Part shown: positions 11,118 to 19,784 of the stretch, one piece after another
Layout of the letters: every line of letters begins with the position of its first letter
How positions within the stretch are numbered: the stretch's first letter is position 1
Assembly (NCBI GenBank): GCA_019637555.1
Contig: JAHBVK010000018.1
Span: 35,141 to 99,140 of the forward strand
Length of the DNA stretch: 64,000 bases
Source of the DNA: Anaerolineae bacterium
Lineage (GTDB): Bacteria > Chloroflexota > Anaerolineae > Aggregatilineales > UBA2796
Reading direction: 5' to 3'
Notes under the pieces: model-generated
Database searches by the model: none
What the model was told of the DNA's origin: nothing
Seen by the model: the letters and a program-made list of their open reading frames with translations, nothing else
Program-made: the position numbers and the translations under genes

Positions 11118-11283
11118 GCATTTATGCTCCTCCAATAGTCATCGGTTACACTTACTACAATAAAGCCTCGATCTGTGAGCGGTCTGCACGTCAAACATAA
11201 CAATCACTTTGCTCCGAAGTCTCAAGCATCAACTACAGCAAAAAACCAGACCAAGCCGCAGAATCTGCTAGGAGTCAGAAGCG

Positions 11284-11832
11284 ATGAAGATTTATACGAA
11301 AACAGGCGACAGCGGCGAAACCAGTTTGTTTGCAGGTGGTCGCGTTCTCAAGGATCACTTGCGGGTGGAAGCTTACGGCACCGTAGATGAACTAAACTCC
11401 GTACTTGGAATGGTGCGCAGCTATCAACTGCCTGAACAGGCAGTACAGTGGTTAGAAACCGTGCAAAATCAGTTATTCGTGGTGGGTGCTGATCTGGCAA
11501 CTCCGCTGGAGGCGCAACCGGCATGGTTAGTGCGCCTTGATGATTCGCCCGCCGCTATGCTAGAAACAGCAATAGATCAGATGGATGAGGAACTAGAACC
11601 GCTGAGATCGTTCATTCTTCCGGGTGGCGCACCACCAGCCGCTATGCTGCACATCGCCCGCACTGTGTGCCGCCGAGCGGAACGAGTCTGCGTGTCGCTG
11701 CGCGATGCCGAAGGGGTCAATGCAAAGTGCTTAATCTACCTTAACCGTCTATCTGATTTCCTGTTCACTTTAGCGCGTTGGATCAATAAAGAGATGGGTG
11801 AAACGGAAATGAAATGGTCGGTACGGCAGTAA
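11284..11832 (+). CDS. Cob(I)yrinic acid a,c-diamide adenosyltransferase, PduO type
   Basis: Transfers the adenosyl group from ATP to cob(I)alamin to make coenzyme B12. The 182-residue protein begins with the family signature KIYTKTGDSGETSLFAGGRV, followed by VEAYGTVDELNS, and has the C-terminal FILPGGAPPAAMLHIARTVCRRAER and YLNRLSDFLFTLAR helices that build the ATP and cobalamin site. Length matches the family. ATG at 11284 is preceded by GGAGTCAGAAGCG. It stands alone and converges on the hydrolase gene. No B12-dependent mutase is in the window; the URO-D-like gene at 50.8 kb could use a corrinoid, but that is speculative. Confidence 0.94.
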   Translation: MKIYTKTGDSGETSLFAGGRVLKDHLRVEAYGTVDELNSVLGMVRSYQLPEQAVQWLETVQNQLFVVGADLATPLEAQPAWLVRLDDSPAAMLETAIDQMDEELEPLRSFILPGGAPPAAMLHIARTVCRRAERVCVSLRDAEGVNAKCLIYLNRLSDFLFTLARWINKEMGETEMKWSVRQ

Positions 11833-11851
11833 ATTAGTGTTTCTGCGTTAT

Positions 11852-12730
11852 TTAGCTTACGCTCGTCACCCGGTGCAAGATACTCCTAAAGGCAGCCGCC
11901 CATTCGTTAGGCCTATCCACAAAGGCGATGTGATGCCCGGGCAAGGTTTCTAGCATACAACCTAACTTCTGCGCTAGGATCGGCGCTGTCTGGGCGTAAA
12001 ATCGCTGCTTCTCCAACGATCGAGCACCCGCTGCCATGATCACCTTGACTCCGTTTCGCTTGATCGCCTCAATATCAGGCAAATAAGTGGTGATCGGCAG
12101 CAGCTCTAGCTGAATCAGTACATCACTTGTATGTTCTCGCATCTGGCGGCGTTCTTGATTATTCGCGGCTGGACTCTCAAAGTTCCTCGCGGCTTGTGCA
12201 AACTGGCGTAAAGGTAGTCCAACTCCTAACGCGAACCGCAGTGAAGCAAACGCGGAACCTAAGCGCCATGAGGTGCTGTAAACACCGGCAAAAAATCGCT
12301 GCCATTTTCTAGCGTCAGGATGGATCCGTGCTACAGGCGGCTCATGAACGATAACCGCTTTGATCGCTTGAGGCTGCGTCTTTGCCATATCCAAGGCGAT
12401 CACCGCGCCGCTGCTGTTGCCGAACACAATCGCGGAGTCCTCACCAGCAGCACGCAGCACAGCAACCGCATCACGACTTTGCTGGCTGATCTCGAAATTC
12501 TGTGGTTCATTGCCGCTGCTGCGGGCATTGGCGCGTCGATCATAGCTGATCACTTTATATTCATCAGCAAGAATATCGGCAATCAGCGAGTACCAGCGAG
12601 CATCGCCACCACCGCCAGCGATCAGCAATAGCGGCTGCCCTTGCCCGCGCACTTCGTAGTAAAGCTCATCGCCTTCTGTTACCACACGCTGTGCTTGTAC
12701 ATTGCTTTGTTTACTGAGTGTCATATTCAT
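11852..12730 (-). CDS. Alpha/beta hydrolase
   Basis: A 292-residue alpha/beta-hydrolase-fold enzyme of unknown substrate. It shows LLIAGGGGDARWY (oxyanion-hole region), SYDRRANARSSG, the nucleophile elbow VFGNSSGAVIAL (GNSSG, serine nucleophile), and a late histidine in LPGHHIAFVDRP. The chosen ATG at 12730 follows the upstream TetR stop by one base and has GGAGAA inside the end of that gene; a longer reading would overlap TetR. The two genes therefore form a translationally coupled pair, and the hydrolase is likely controlled by that TetR protein through the operator at 13488-13527. Confidence 0.88.
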   Translation of the reverse strand: MNMTLSKQSNVQAQRVVTEGDELYYEVRGQGQPLLLIAGGGGDARWYSLIADILADEYKVISYDRRANARSSGNEPQNFEISQQSRDAVAVLRAAGEDSAIVFGNSSGAVIALDMAKTQPQAIKAVIVHEPPVARIHPDARKWQRFFAGVYSTSWRLGSAFASLRFALGVGLPLRQFAQAARNFESPAANNQERRQMREHTSDVLIQLELLPITTYLPDIEAIKRNGVKVIMAAGARSLEKQRFYAQTAPILAQKLGCMLETLPGHHIAFVDRPNEWAAAFRSILHRVTSVS

Positions 12731-12731
12731 C

Positions 12732-13463
12732 TCAGTTCTCCAATTCTTGTTGCAATTGTGTTTCAGCAGCAATTACAGCTTGGTTTAGATAGCTCATAAA
12801 GGTCAGATGGATGCGCTGCAATTCTTGTGCCGAAGTGCCGCGATTTGCACCCAAAGTGCGCTGCACGGAGTCAGCAATCAGATCGGACATCTCCTCCGCG
12901 GGAGGTGTAAACTCATCTGGCATCATCGGTTCAACGAAGTAAAAGCCCATCACGACAGCGCTCAACATATACACTTGCTGGTTCACGCTCAGATCGGTAC
13001 GCACCAAGCCATACTCGCGCAGGAATTCGAGGTACATCTTGAATCCTGTTATCCTTGCAGCGAACGCTGGATTACTGTGTTCACCACGGGCGAACTTGCC
13101 TAGCACTGTCGAATCGCGCAGCAAAAATGCTTTGAGCAGCGGGTGTTTGATCAAGGCGCGGGTGTAGTGCTTGTAGATGCCGTACAGCGTAGCGCCTGCT
13201 GGATCGTCACTGATGCCCTGCCTCAAATCCTTCGCCAGTTCTAGCTGTTCACGCTTAATAAGCATTTTGAATAGGTCTTCTCGCGTTTTCCAATGCAAAT
13301 AGATCGTCCCTTTGCCAACGCCCGCCTGCTTGGCAATATCTTCAATGTTGGTTTTGTCATAGCCCCAACGCAGGATCAACAGAGTGGCAGCGTCTAAAAT
13401 CCGATGTGCGCGCGCTGTTCGTTGGAGAGTCACTTCCTGCTGTTGATCTTGTTGACGCACCAC
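12732..13463 (-). CDS. TetR/AcrR family transcriptional regulator
   Basis: A 243-residue one-component repressor. The N-terminal helix-turn-helix is clear: RILDAATLLILRWGYDKTNIEDIAKQAGVGKGTIYLHWKTREDLF, residues about 20-65. The C-terminal ligand domain is not assignable to a known effector class. It starts with tandem GTG codons at 13461-13463, after GAGGAA. Downstream and coupled is an alpha/beta hydrolase. Upstream there are three copies of ATGACCAA/TTGGTCAT, the probable autoregulatory operator. Confidence 0.93.
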   Translation of the reverse strand: MVRQQDQQQEVTLQRTARAHRILDAATLLILRWGYDKTNIEDIAKQAGVGKGTIYLHWKTREDLFKMLIKREQLELAKDLRQGISDDPAGATLYGIYKHYTRALIKHPLLKAFLLRDSTVLGKFARGEHSNPAFAARITGFKMYLEFLREYGLVRTDLSVNQQVYMLSAVVMGFYFVEPMMPDEFTPPAEEMSDLIADSVQRTLGANRGTSAQELQRIHLTFMSYLNQAVIAAETQLQQELEN

Positions 13464-13487
13464 GATTTCCTCTACTAATTTATTGCA

Positions 13488-13527
13488 ATGACCAATTTAC
13501 AAATTTGGTCATCAGAATATTGGTCAT
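13488..13527. promoter_or_regulatory. Probable TetR operator with three ATGACCAA half-sites
   Basis: ATGACCAA at 13488-13495 is mirrored by TTGGTCAT at 13505-13512 (9-nt centre TTTACAAAT), and TTGGTCAT recurs at 13520-13527, exactly 15 bases on. The sites lie 25-66 bases before the TetR start. The symmetry and place support autoregulation; binding is inferred. Confidence 0.7.
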
Positions 13528-13670
13528 AATCATAGTGCGAATCTGGCACGAAGTCAAATATTTCAAGAATTACGAGGACGCCATGGAGTGCAGCAGAGAT
13601 TGGCAAGCGAGGAATTCGCTAGCCTGCTGAATCATACAATCTATTGTAGAAGGGGTGGATCGCTAATGTG

Positions 13671-14420
13671 CTAGTGCTTCAGTATCTTGCTCATGAACAG
13701 CTTCATGCGATCTGTTTTTGGATGCTCGAACATCTCGGCAGGTGTATCCATCTCCACGATCTCGCCGCGATCCATAAACACCACCCGATTGGCAGCGGCG
13801 CGAGCGAAGCCCATCTCGTGAGAGACCACCACCATCGTCATACCTTCACGCGCCAGATCGAGCATCACATCTAGCACTTCCTTGATCATTTCCGGATCGA
13901 GTGCGCTGGTTGGTTCGTCAAAGAGCATGATCTTAGGAGTCATCGCCAGTGCGCGGGCAATGGCTACGCGCTGCTGTTGCCCACCGGAAAGCTGACCGGG
14001 ATACGACGTGGCTTTATCGGGAATGCCAACCTTGCTGAGCAGATCGCGGGCGACCTGTTCGCACTCTTTGCGGGCACGCTTACGGACTACCCGCTGCGCC
14101 AGCATAATGTTGTCCAGCGCGGTGCGATCCGGAAATAGATTGAAACTTTGAAAGACCATGCCGACTTCGGCACGAACCTTATTGATGTTACGGGCGTTAT
14201 CCAGCGGCGTGCCATCGACCACGATTTGACCGCTATCAAAGGCTTCCAAGCGGTTGATGCAACGCAGCAGCGTCGATTTGCCCGATCCGCTAGGACCGAT
14301 GATCACTACGACTTCGCCCTTTCGTACGCTTAGATCGATGCCTTTGAGCGCGTGAACTGTCCCCTGTGCAGTGCGGAAATACTTATGCACATCGCGTACT
14401 TGAATAATTGGTTCTTCCAT
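13671..14420 (-). CDS. Polar amino-acid ABC transporter, ATP-binding protein
   Basis: The ATPase subunit of a GlnQ/HisP-type uptake system, on the cytoplasmic face of the membrane. The 249-residue protein has Walker [11 protein letters not shown]-loop in [18 protein letters not shown], signature [15 protein letters not shown], Walker [14 protein letters not shown] and H-loop VVSHEMGFA. The ATG at 14420 gives [10 protein letters not shown]; an in-frame GTG nine bases earlier is possible. It lies just after the permease gene with which it must work. Substrate (glutamine, glutamate, arginine, histidine or similar) cannot be told from the ATPase. Confidence 0.94.
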   Translation of the reverse strand: MEEPIIQVRDVHKYFRTAQGTVHALKGIDLSVRKGEVVVIIGPSGSGKSTLLRCINRLEAFDSGQIVVDGTPLDNARNINKVRAEVGMVFQSFNLFPDRTALDNIMLAQRVVRKRARKECEQVARDLLSKVGIPDKATSYPGQLSGGQQQRVAIARALAMTPKIMLFDEPTSALDPEMIKEVLDVMLDLAREGMTMVVVSHEMGFARAAANRVVFMDRGEIVEMDTPAEMFEHPKTDRMKLFMSKILKH

Positions 14421-14444
14421 CAGGATCACTCATCACTTGTTTGG

Positions 14445-16019
14445 TTAACGATAGATTTGCGTGCGTCGCTCCGCCGTGCGGACGAGGAACGAGAGGAACA
14501 ATGTCATCACCAGATAGAGTGCACCAATGGTGATATAGGACGGGAACACCTGATAGGTCGCAGAGGCGAATAGACGCGCTTTCTGCGTTAGTTCCGGCAC
14601 TGCGATCACTGCGATCAGGGACGTATCCTTGAGGATAGCGATGAACTCGTTGCCTAATGGCGGCAGCACCACGCGGAAGGCTTGCGGCAGCACGACATAG
14701 CGCATCGCTTGCACGTAAGTCATGCCCAAACTGCGTGCCGCTTCCATCTGTCCTCTGCCAATGCTCTGAATGCCTGCACGGAACAATTCTGCCAGAAATG
14801 CACCATAACCAAACGCCAAGCCGAGGATCGCGCGTTGGAGCGCATCGAGGTTGCTGTTCGCGCCGAAGTAGAAGACCACGACGATCAATACGACGGTAAG
14901 TAATGCCGCCAGCATGACAGGGCGCACAGCTTCGCTGAGCGGAGCGCGCTGCTGTAAGCCGCGAACGACAATAATCAACGCCAATAGTGCGCCTAGTATC
15001 CCGACAATCAGTGCCACGCGCGGCGCGTAGTTCGGGAACTCATCGCGGAACCACGGTGCAAAGGCAAAGTTGACGAACAGCAGGATAACCAACAACGGCA
15101 CGCCGCGGATCACTTCCACGTAAACCGTTGCCAGATTGGTCAGGATCGGGTTATTGGAGATGCGCATCAAGCCGAAGGTCAGCCCGATCACTACCGCCAG
15201 CGCGAACGCCCCGAAAGTAACGCCGAGCGTGAGAAAGGGTCCTTCATTACAGCCAGCTAGATTGTTGAGCGCACATTGTTCAGGCGTGTAGTCCAATTGG
15301 CGGATGATCTTCTCTCGCGGGATCACGGTGACTTGCGGCGGCACAGTCTGCACTGTGATCGAGTCAACCGTTGCCTCTAGCAGCAGCACATTTTCAAAGG
15401 TATTGCCTTGTTTGCCGGGGGCTAGGGTGAGATGTACGATGCAGTTGCCTTCAGGATCAGCGCTGCATTTTTCGGGTTCGCGGACTTCGCTAGTAGTGGA
15501 AATTTTGAGGATGTTGAGAGTATCGCCTGCGTCACTGACGATCTGATATCTGCCCAAATCTTCGAGGATCAAGTGTCCGGTCACACTCACACGCTCGACG
15601 CTAACTGGCTGTCCGACAGGACATTCTCCGTTGGAGGCTTGCTCCGCACAGGTTAGCTTGCCGATGTCCGACTTGAGGATCGTGGTGCGTTCCTCGCGGG
15701 TCAATTCCAGCGTGACTGTTGCGTCGTCCTGCGCGATGAGAGTCCCTCGCACGGTTTGCTCTCTACCATCGTCGCTTTGCACCAAATAACCTACGCGCGC
15801 ATAGCGATTAGTGCTGACCTGTGGATTATCGGTGACGAACAGTAGTACACGGCGATAGAGGTTGCTGGTGGCGAAGGAATAGAACAGTACCACCAAGCCC
15901 GCCGCGATGATCAGAGTCCACCACGGGAATCTGGCGGCGCGGACCGCCAATGCGTCAACCCATTCAGGCGTTGTACGTGGCGAACGGTAAGGGCGCGATT
16001 CTCGATCTCGGTTATCCAT
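14445..16019 (-). CDS. Polar amino-acid ABC transporter permease with N-terminal extracytoplasmic domain
   Basis: A 524-residue permease of the HisM/GlnP family, more than twice the usual 220-240 aa. It has one N-terminal membrane helix (about residues 33-55), a beta-rich extracytoplasmic region of about 180 residues (55-235) with four cysteines in CAEQASNGEC and CSADPEGNC, then the permease domain (LTLGVTFGAFALAVVIGLTFGLMR onward). The family EAA loop is visible as GRGQMEAARSLGMTYVQAMRYVVLPQAFR. Two extra helices seem inserted in the permease core (LIVGILGALLALIIVV and LAALLTVVLIVVVFYF). No substrate-binding protein gene is near; the extra domain might assist capture or docking, which is inference. 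ATG at 16019 was preferred over a TTG nine bases earlier. Confidence 0.88.
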   Translation of the reverse strand: MDNRDRESRPYRSPRTTPEWVDALAVRAARFPWWTLIIAAGLVVLFYSFATSNLYRRVLLFVTDNPQVSTNRYARVGYLVQSDDGREQTVRGTLIAQDDATVTLELTREERTTILKSDIGKLTCAEQASNGECPVGQPVSVERVSVTGHLILEDLGRYQIVSDAGDTLNILKISTTSEVREPEKCSADPEGNCIVHLTLAPGKQGNTFENVLLLEATVDSITVQTVPPQVTVIPREKIIRQLDYTPEQCALNNLAGCNEGPFLTLGVTFGAFALAVVIGLTFGLMRISNNPILTNLATVYVEVIRGVPLLVILLFVNFAFAPWFRDEFPNYAPRVALIVGILGALLALIIVVRGLQQRAPLSEAVRPVMLAALLTVVLIVVVFYFGANSNLDALQRAILGLAFGYGAFLAELFRAGIQSIGRGQMEAARSLGMTYVQAMRYVVLPQAFRVVLPPLGNEFIAILKDTSLIAVIAVPELTQKARLFASATYQVFPSYITIGALYLVMTLFLSFLVRTAERRTQIYR

Positions 16020-16111
16020 ATGTTTCAACGATGCTAGCTGAGATTGACCGTCTCAATGTTGTTCAATATTGGCATCAATAACACGAATCAACAACATCTG
16101 ATTTTGATTGG

Positions 16112-17038
16112 TTACGTGTTTGCAACTTCCTGCGCCTGATCGAGCGCCCACGCCAACCGCCGATCCCGTTCTGCGGCATCGTAGCCTTGCAAGACGCCGA
16201 TGTGTTCGAGCGCGAATGAGGCAGATACTGCGCCATAGCAGCCCGCCGCCTTGAGATCGTGGCTGCGCGCCCAACCAACCAGAAAACCGCCGCTATAAGT
16301 GTTGCCTGCACCCGTCTGGTCGACAATTTGCGGCACAGGCACTGCGGGGATGTGATAGCGCACCTGCCGCGATGCCACCAGCGATCCTTTTTCTCCCATC
16401 CGCAGAGAGACGATGGTCGCGCCATCGTTGAGCATTGCGTCGATCAGCGCGTGGGGATCGTTGATGCCATACAGCAAACTGGATTCCAGTAAGTTGGGGG
16501 AAACGATCTGCGTATGTGGCAGCGTGGCGACGAAATCCGCGCGATTATCCGCGGTCATATATGCCTGTTCTGGCTCCCACATGATGATGGTATCAGCGGA
16601 AAAGCGCTGCCTCCAGCTCGCCACATCTGAGCCATTGCGCAGTATCGAGACGGCTTTGGCATGGTGATAAGTGGTGGGCATCTGTTCTGGCAGCGGCTCA
16701 TCCATAAACGGAGCACTCACTTCCACACGAAATATTTCCGTGCGTTTGCCATCCCACTCGAACAACTGCCACGCCCGAATTTGCGGGTAAGGTACCTCAA
16801 GCACGCCCTGCATGTCGAAGTCGTGGTTCATCCGCGCCAGCAGTGCCGCAGGCATCTGCAAGCCTATGGTAGCAACCAAGCCGGGTTTCTCATCCCAGAC
16901 CATGATTCCAGCGCAGGTATGCACGCCGCCACCGCCCAGAATTTCCATACTGGTGTGACCATCAGGGTATACGATGTCGTCGATAAAGATGCCGCCAACG
17001 CTCACGTAGTTGGGCGCTGCTTGTGGAGTGCTTGTCAT
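16112..17038 (-). CDS. PfkB-family kinase-like protein with GAGN instead of GAGD
   Basis: A 308-residue ribokinase-fold protein. The N-terminal VSVGGIFIDDIVYPDG and the double-glycine GGGGVHTCAGI segment match the sugar-binding half; the C-terminal signature reads DQTGAGNTYSGGFLVGWA. In active PfkB kinases this position is GAGD, whose Asp is the catalytic base; here it is Asn. The MAK32-like branch has a similar Asn, so this protein may be a nonclassical member rather than a decayed kinase. Its ATG overlaps the stop of the secreted protein gene upstream (ATGA). Substrate unknown. Confidence 0.82.
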   Translation of the reverse strand: MTSTPQAAPNYVSVGGIFIDDIVYPDGHTSMEILGGGGVHTCAGIMVWDEKPGLVATIGLQMPAALLARMNHDFDMQGVLEVPYPQIRAWQLFEWDGKRTEIFRVEVSAPFMDEPLPEQMPTTYHHAKAVSILRNGSDVASWRQRFSADTIIMWEPEQAYMTADNRADFVATLPHTQIVSPNLLESSLLYGINDPHALIDAMLNDGATIVSLRMGEKGSLVASRQVRYHIPAVPVPQIVDQTGAGNTYSGGFLVGWARSHDLKAAGCYGAVSASFALEHIGVLQGYDAAERDRRLAWALDQAQEVANT

Positions 17039-17628
17039 GCCAGTGGCTTCCTAATTTGAATAAATACAACAGTTAGCTTGCTGATCGTGCTCTCGCCATT
17101 GAGTACCGATAGCGACATGCGCCGCAGCACACCTAGCTTACCCTGCCACGCGATCTCATTATTGATGCTCAGGGTCGCTTTGCCGTCTGCTGCTACTTCG
17201 ATCTGCACTTCGTTCTCCTGACCGTTCGGGCGGATGTGTACGAACCACGTAGTATCCGCTGAAACAGGCGAGAGGCGGAAAAACCCATCGGCAAAAATGG
17301 TCAGATGAATCTGCTCACTGGAACAATCAGTGGCGGTATTGAGCGGGCAAAAGACCAACCCCCAACCAGCCTGTCTATCGCTATCGCCACTGAAGCCTGC
17401 CCGCGCGATCACGGTATACGGCGGCACTAGCAAATCGTTGATCCCGGCATCAACCGCGTATTCAGTGATTTCGGCAGGTCGCAGGAGGATCGGCTGCTGC
17501 GCTATCAGGCTGGCGTCGTAAGATCGATAGTTAGCTGACGCAGGGAGAACCGCCAGAGTCACAGCGGCGATCAATCCGCTGACCAGCAGTAACCAGAAAA
17601 CACGTCGCATCCTTGTCGCTGTTACCAT
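17035..17628 (-). CDS. Secreted protein of unknown function
   Basis: A 197-residue protein I cannot assign to a family. The N-terminus RMRRVFWLLLVSGLIAAVTLAVLPASA is a signal peptide or anchor with an AxA cleavage site near residue 32. The remainder is beta-strand-rich (WGLVFCPLNTATDCSSEQIHLTIF, GFFRLSP, WFVHIRPNGQENEVQIEVAADGKATLSINNE), reminiscent of a jelly-roll fold such as a DUF1080/concanavalin-like domain. Two cysteines could form a disulfide. Translationally coupled to the PfkB-like gene downstream, and preceded by a terminator at 17631-17657, so it probably has its own promoter. Confidence 0.75.
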   Translation of the reverse strand: MVTATRMRRVFWLLLVSGLIAAVTLAVLPASANYRSYDASLIAQQPILLRPAEITEYAVDAGINDLLVPPYTVIARAGFSGDSDRQAGWGLVFCPLNTATDCSSEQIHLTIFADGFFRLSPVSADTTWFVHIRPNGQENEVQIEVAADGKATLSINNEIAWQGKLGVLRRMSLSVLNGESTISKLTVVFIQIRKPLA

Positions 17629-17630
17629 AC

Positions 17631-17657
17631 AAAAATCCCGGCATGATCATACCGGGA
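17631..17657 (-). terminator. Rho-independent terminator of the HhH membrane protein gene
   Basis: On the minus strand a near-perfect palindrome, TCCCGG-N10-CCGGGA (17636-17657; the centre ATGATCAT is itself palindromic), is followed by TTTTT (17631-17635). It closes the gene at 17705-18379. Confidence 0.8.
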
Positions 17658-17704
17658 CTTGTTTCCTACTTTACCTATTACGCGATCTACTATTGGCAGC
17701 TGAC

Positions 17705-18379
17705 CTACTTGTTGCGCCCGCCGCGTAGATCCCGTATCAAGACATTAAGTTCCTCAACTTTGCCCTCCGCGGCTAGTTTTGCCTGTTGGGGCCAACTCTC
17801 CGCATGTCCGACCATCCGCACGCCTGCATCGCGCACGATCTTTTCCAGCGTTGCGGGCGATTGCTCGGCAAGTTGTGCAAAGGTGGTGATTCCCGCGGCG
17901 TTCAGCGCCCCCGCGATCTTCGGCCCGATACCTTCCAGCATGGTCAGATCGTTTGGTTTGCCCTCAGTGACGATAGTAGATTCCGCTGTGACCGATTGTG
18001 TCACCACCACTGGTTTGTGTTCGGCAGCGGCAACCATCTCGCCATAGTGCGCAGCATCTGCTTGAACATGAACTTCTGGTTCGGCATGTGCGGGCGCATG
18101 ATGTGCATGATCGTGACCGGTGTACATCGGTGTTGACCAGTCATCGAAGTTACGCCATGGACGGTTGACAGCCAGCCAGTAACCGATGCCAATGATCATC
18201 AGAAGAATGCCCAGCAGAATCAGGGAAGTGAACAACCCGCCGATCTGGTCGTAATTGCTCACTGCTGCAGACAGCAGCCAAACGGTAATGATCAGCAGCA
18301 AACCACCACCAATTGTGGCAGTAGCCCAGAATTCTTCTGGTCTGTGCAGTGGACGAGGGCGATATTGAGGTGTTGCCAC
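17705..18379 (-). CDS. Membrane protein with C-terminal helix-hairpin-helix domain
   Basis: A 224-residue protein with two membrane helices near the N-terminus (ATIGGGLLLIITVWLLSAAV and GGLFTSLILLGILLMIIGIGYWL), a His/Ala-rich linker (GHDHAHHAPAHAEPEVHVQADAAH), then a helix-hairpin-helix domain (DLTMLEGIGPKIAGALNAAGITTFAQLAEQ) of the kind seen with ribosomal L21-associated or DUF4332-like proteins. The HhH fold normally binds nucleic acid or protein; the role on a membrane anchor is unknown. GTG at 18379 was chosen because AGGGAG lies nine bases before it; a TTG 39 bases earlier has no such site. The His-rich linker may bind metal. Confidence 0.82.
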   Translation of the reverse strand: MATPQYRPRPLHRPEEFWATATIGGGLLLIITVWLLSAAVSNYDQIGGLFTSLILLGILLMIIGIGYWLAVNRPWRNFDDWSTPMYTGHDHAHHAPAHAEPEVHVQADAAHYGEMVAAAEHKPVVVTQSVTAESTIVTEGKPNDLTMLEGIGPKIAGALNAAGITTFAQLAEQSPATLEKIVRDAGVRMVGHAESWPQQAKLAAEGKVEELNVLIRDLRGGRNK

Positions 18380-18482
18380 GATTGGAACTCCCTGTCTATT
18401 GATTGATGAACGATTCAACTAGCGCCATATGCGGCGGATTATAACCCAGACTCGTTCATCGGATGCAAGCTTAATACCTCAA

Positions 18483-19670
18483 TCATGGCGCAATCAACTT
18501 ATTTCGCAGTAGATATACTACGCTGCCATCGGGGAACTCGTAACCGAATCCGTTCACTTCAAGTGTATCGTTGATCAAGAAGGTGATCCCGTGTGTTTCC
18601 GTACCTGTGTAACTGATCGTTGCGCCGCCCAGCGTTGTGATGGTCTTTGCCTTACGCAGATCGTCGTAAGTTGTTAGAGCGCCTTTGAGCACATGGTTAA
18701 GCAGAAGTGTCCGTAACTGGTCTTTATCTGCGAATAGTGCCGCACGTTGATCTTTCGGCAGTGCGTTGAACGCTGCATCCGTTGGCAAGAAAATTGTATA
18801 CGGTCCTTCCTCACCGAGCAGTTGCGTTAGTTCGATCTGTTCGGCGGCGCTGGCAAAGGTCGTGAACTGGAGGTTGGTGACACCATCGGTCATCTGATAG
18901 CTGTTCATGGCGTTGGCGAAAGCTACAACATCCGGCGCGAGGACATAAGCCGCGCTCTTGGCAAAGATGTAGTCCACGTTTTCTGTGCCGGGATACTTCC
19001 CCATCAAGCCGTAAACATATACGGAGTAAGGCTCCCAGTACCCACCCGTCTCCAGCCCGATGGCATCGAAGTTGAAAATCACATCACTGAGGTTTTCGCC
19101 CGCGACGGCTCTGCCTTTGGTGTAACTGAATGGCGTGAACGCCTGCGCCGAATACTGACCATACTCAAGGTTCTTTTCAAGCCATCGCTCGCCTTCAAAA
19201 AAGCTGATCGGCGGCGATCCAGCCATATTGTTGATAATGATGCGGAAAAAGTTGTGAGACAAATCTACGCCTGCAACAGCTGCCGTCTCATCGATGATGA
19301 GAGGATGAATACTGTTATCCGCTTGTTGTCCGATCAGTGCTAGCGTATAGCGATGTCCAGCTTCAAGCGACAGCTCGCTCGGCGCGGTCACGGCATTGTT
19401 GGTGCCTTCGCCTGTGGGTGTGAAGTACAGCTGATGTGCGCCCGCTTCCACGGCGAGGAAATGCGTGAAGCTAGCGGTTTTGAGGGATTTGACGATTCTC
19501 ACGTCATCAACATAGACATCGACGCGTGGACCTCCATTAATCAGATGGATCACGTGTACCAACGCCTGACGTTCGTTGGCTGATGCTGGAGTGAGGTTCA
19601 TCTGGCAAACTGCTAAAAGTGCTACGATGCAGGAGATCGCCAGTATGCTGCGGAATTTTGGGGAGAACAT
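18483..19670 (-). CDS. Secreted DUF4397 + fasciclin (FAS1) domain protein
   Basis: A 395-residue exported protein. A signal peptide (ISCIVALLAVCQMNLTPASA) leads into a DUF4397-type beta domain (ALVHVIHLINGGPRVDVYVDDVRI ... SLEAGHRYTLALIG, residues about 35-235). The C-terminal 150 residues are a FAS1 adhesion domain with the family blocks YTIFLPTDAAFNALP and LLLNHVLKGALTTYDDL. FAS1 proteins mediate surface adhesion. No anchor motif is visible at the C-terminus, so it may be released or held non-covalently. ATG at 19670 was used; AAAGGTG lies just upstream. Confidence 0.9.
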   Translation of the reverse strand: MFSPKFRSILAISCIVALLAVCQMNLTPASANERQALVHVIHLINGGPRVDVYVDDVRIVKSLKTASFTHFLAVEAGAHQLYFTPTGEGTNNAVTAPSELSLEAGHRYTLALIGQQADNSIHPLIIDETAAVAGVDLSHNFFRIIINNMAGSPPISFFEGERWLEKNLEYGQYSAQAFTPFSYTKGRAVAGENLSDVIFNFDAIGLETGGYWEPYSVYVYGLMGKYPGTENVDYIFAKSAAYVLAPDVVAFANAMNSYQMTDGVTNLQFTTFASAAEQIELTQLLGEEGPYTIFLPTDAAFNALPKDQRAALFADKDQLRTLLLNHVLKGALTTYDDLRKAKTITTLGGATISYTGTETHGITFLINDTLEVNGFGYEFPDGSVVYLLRNKLIAP

Positions 19671-19784
19671 ATCGACACACCTTTCTCATCAGCGGGTATA
19701 TGCCCACTGTACGAGGGAAGGGTGATTAAGTACCAGTTCAGTTATTGCTCAAGTTTTGTTCAACGGAAGTGGCGAGTGGAAAAC

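Noticed and set aside
18380..18418. TTG start for the helix-hairpin-helix protein
   Set aside because: No ribosome site; AGGGAG correctly precedes the GTG at 18379.
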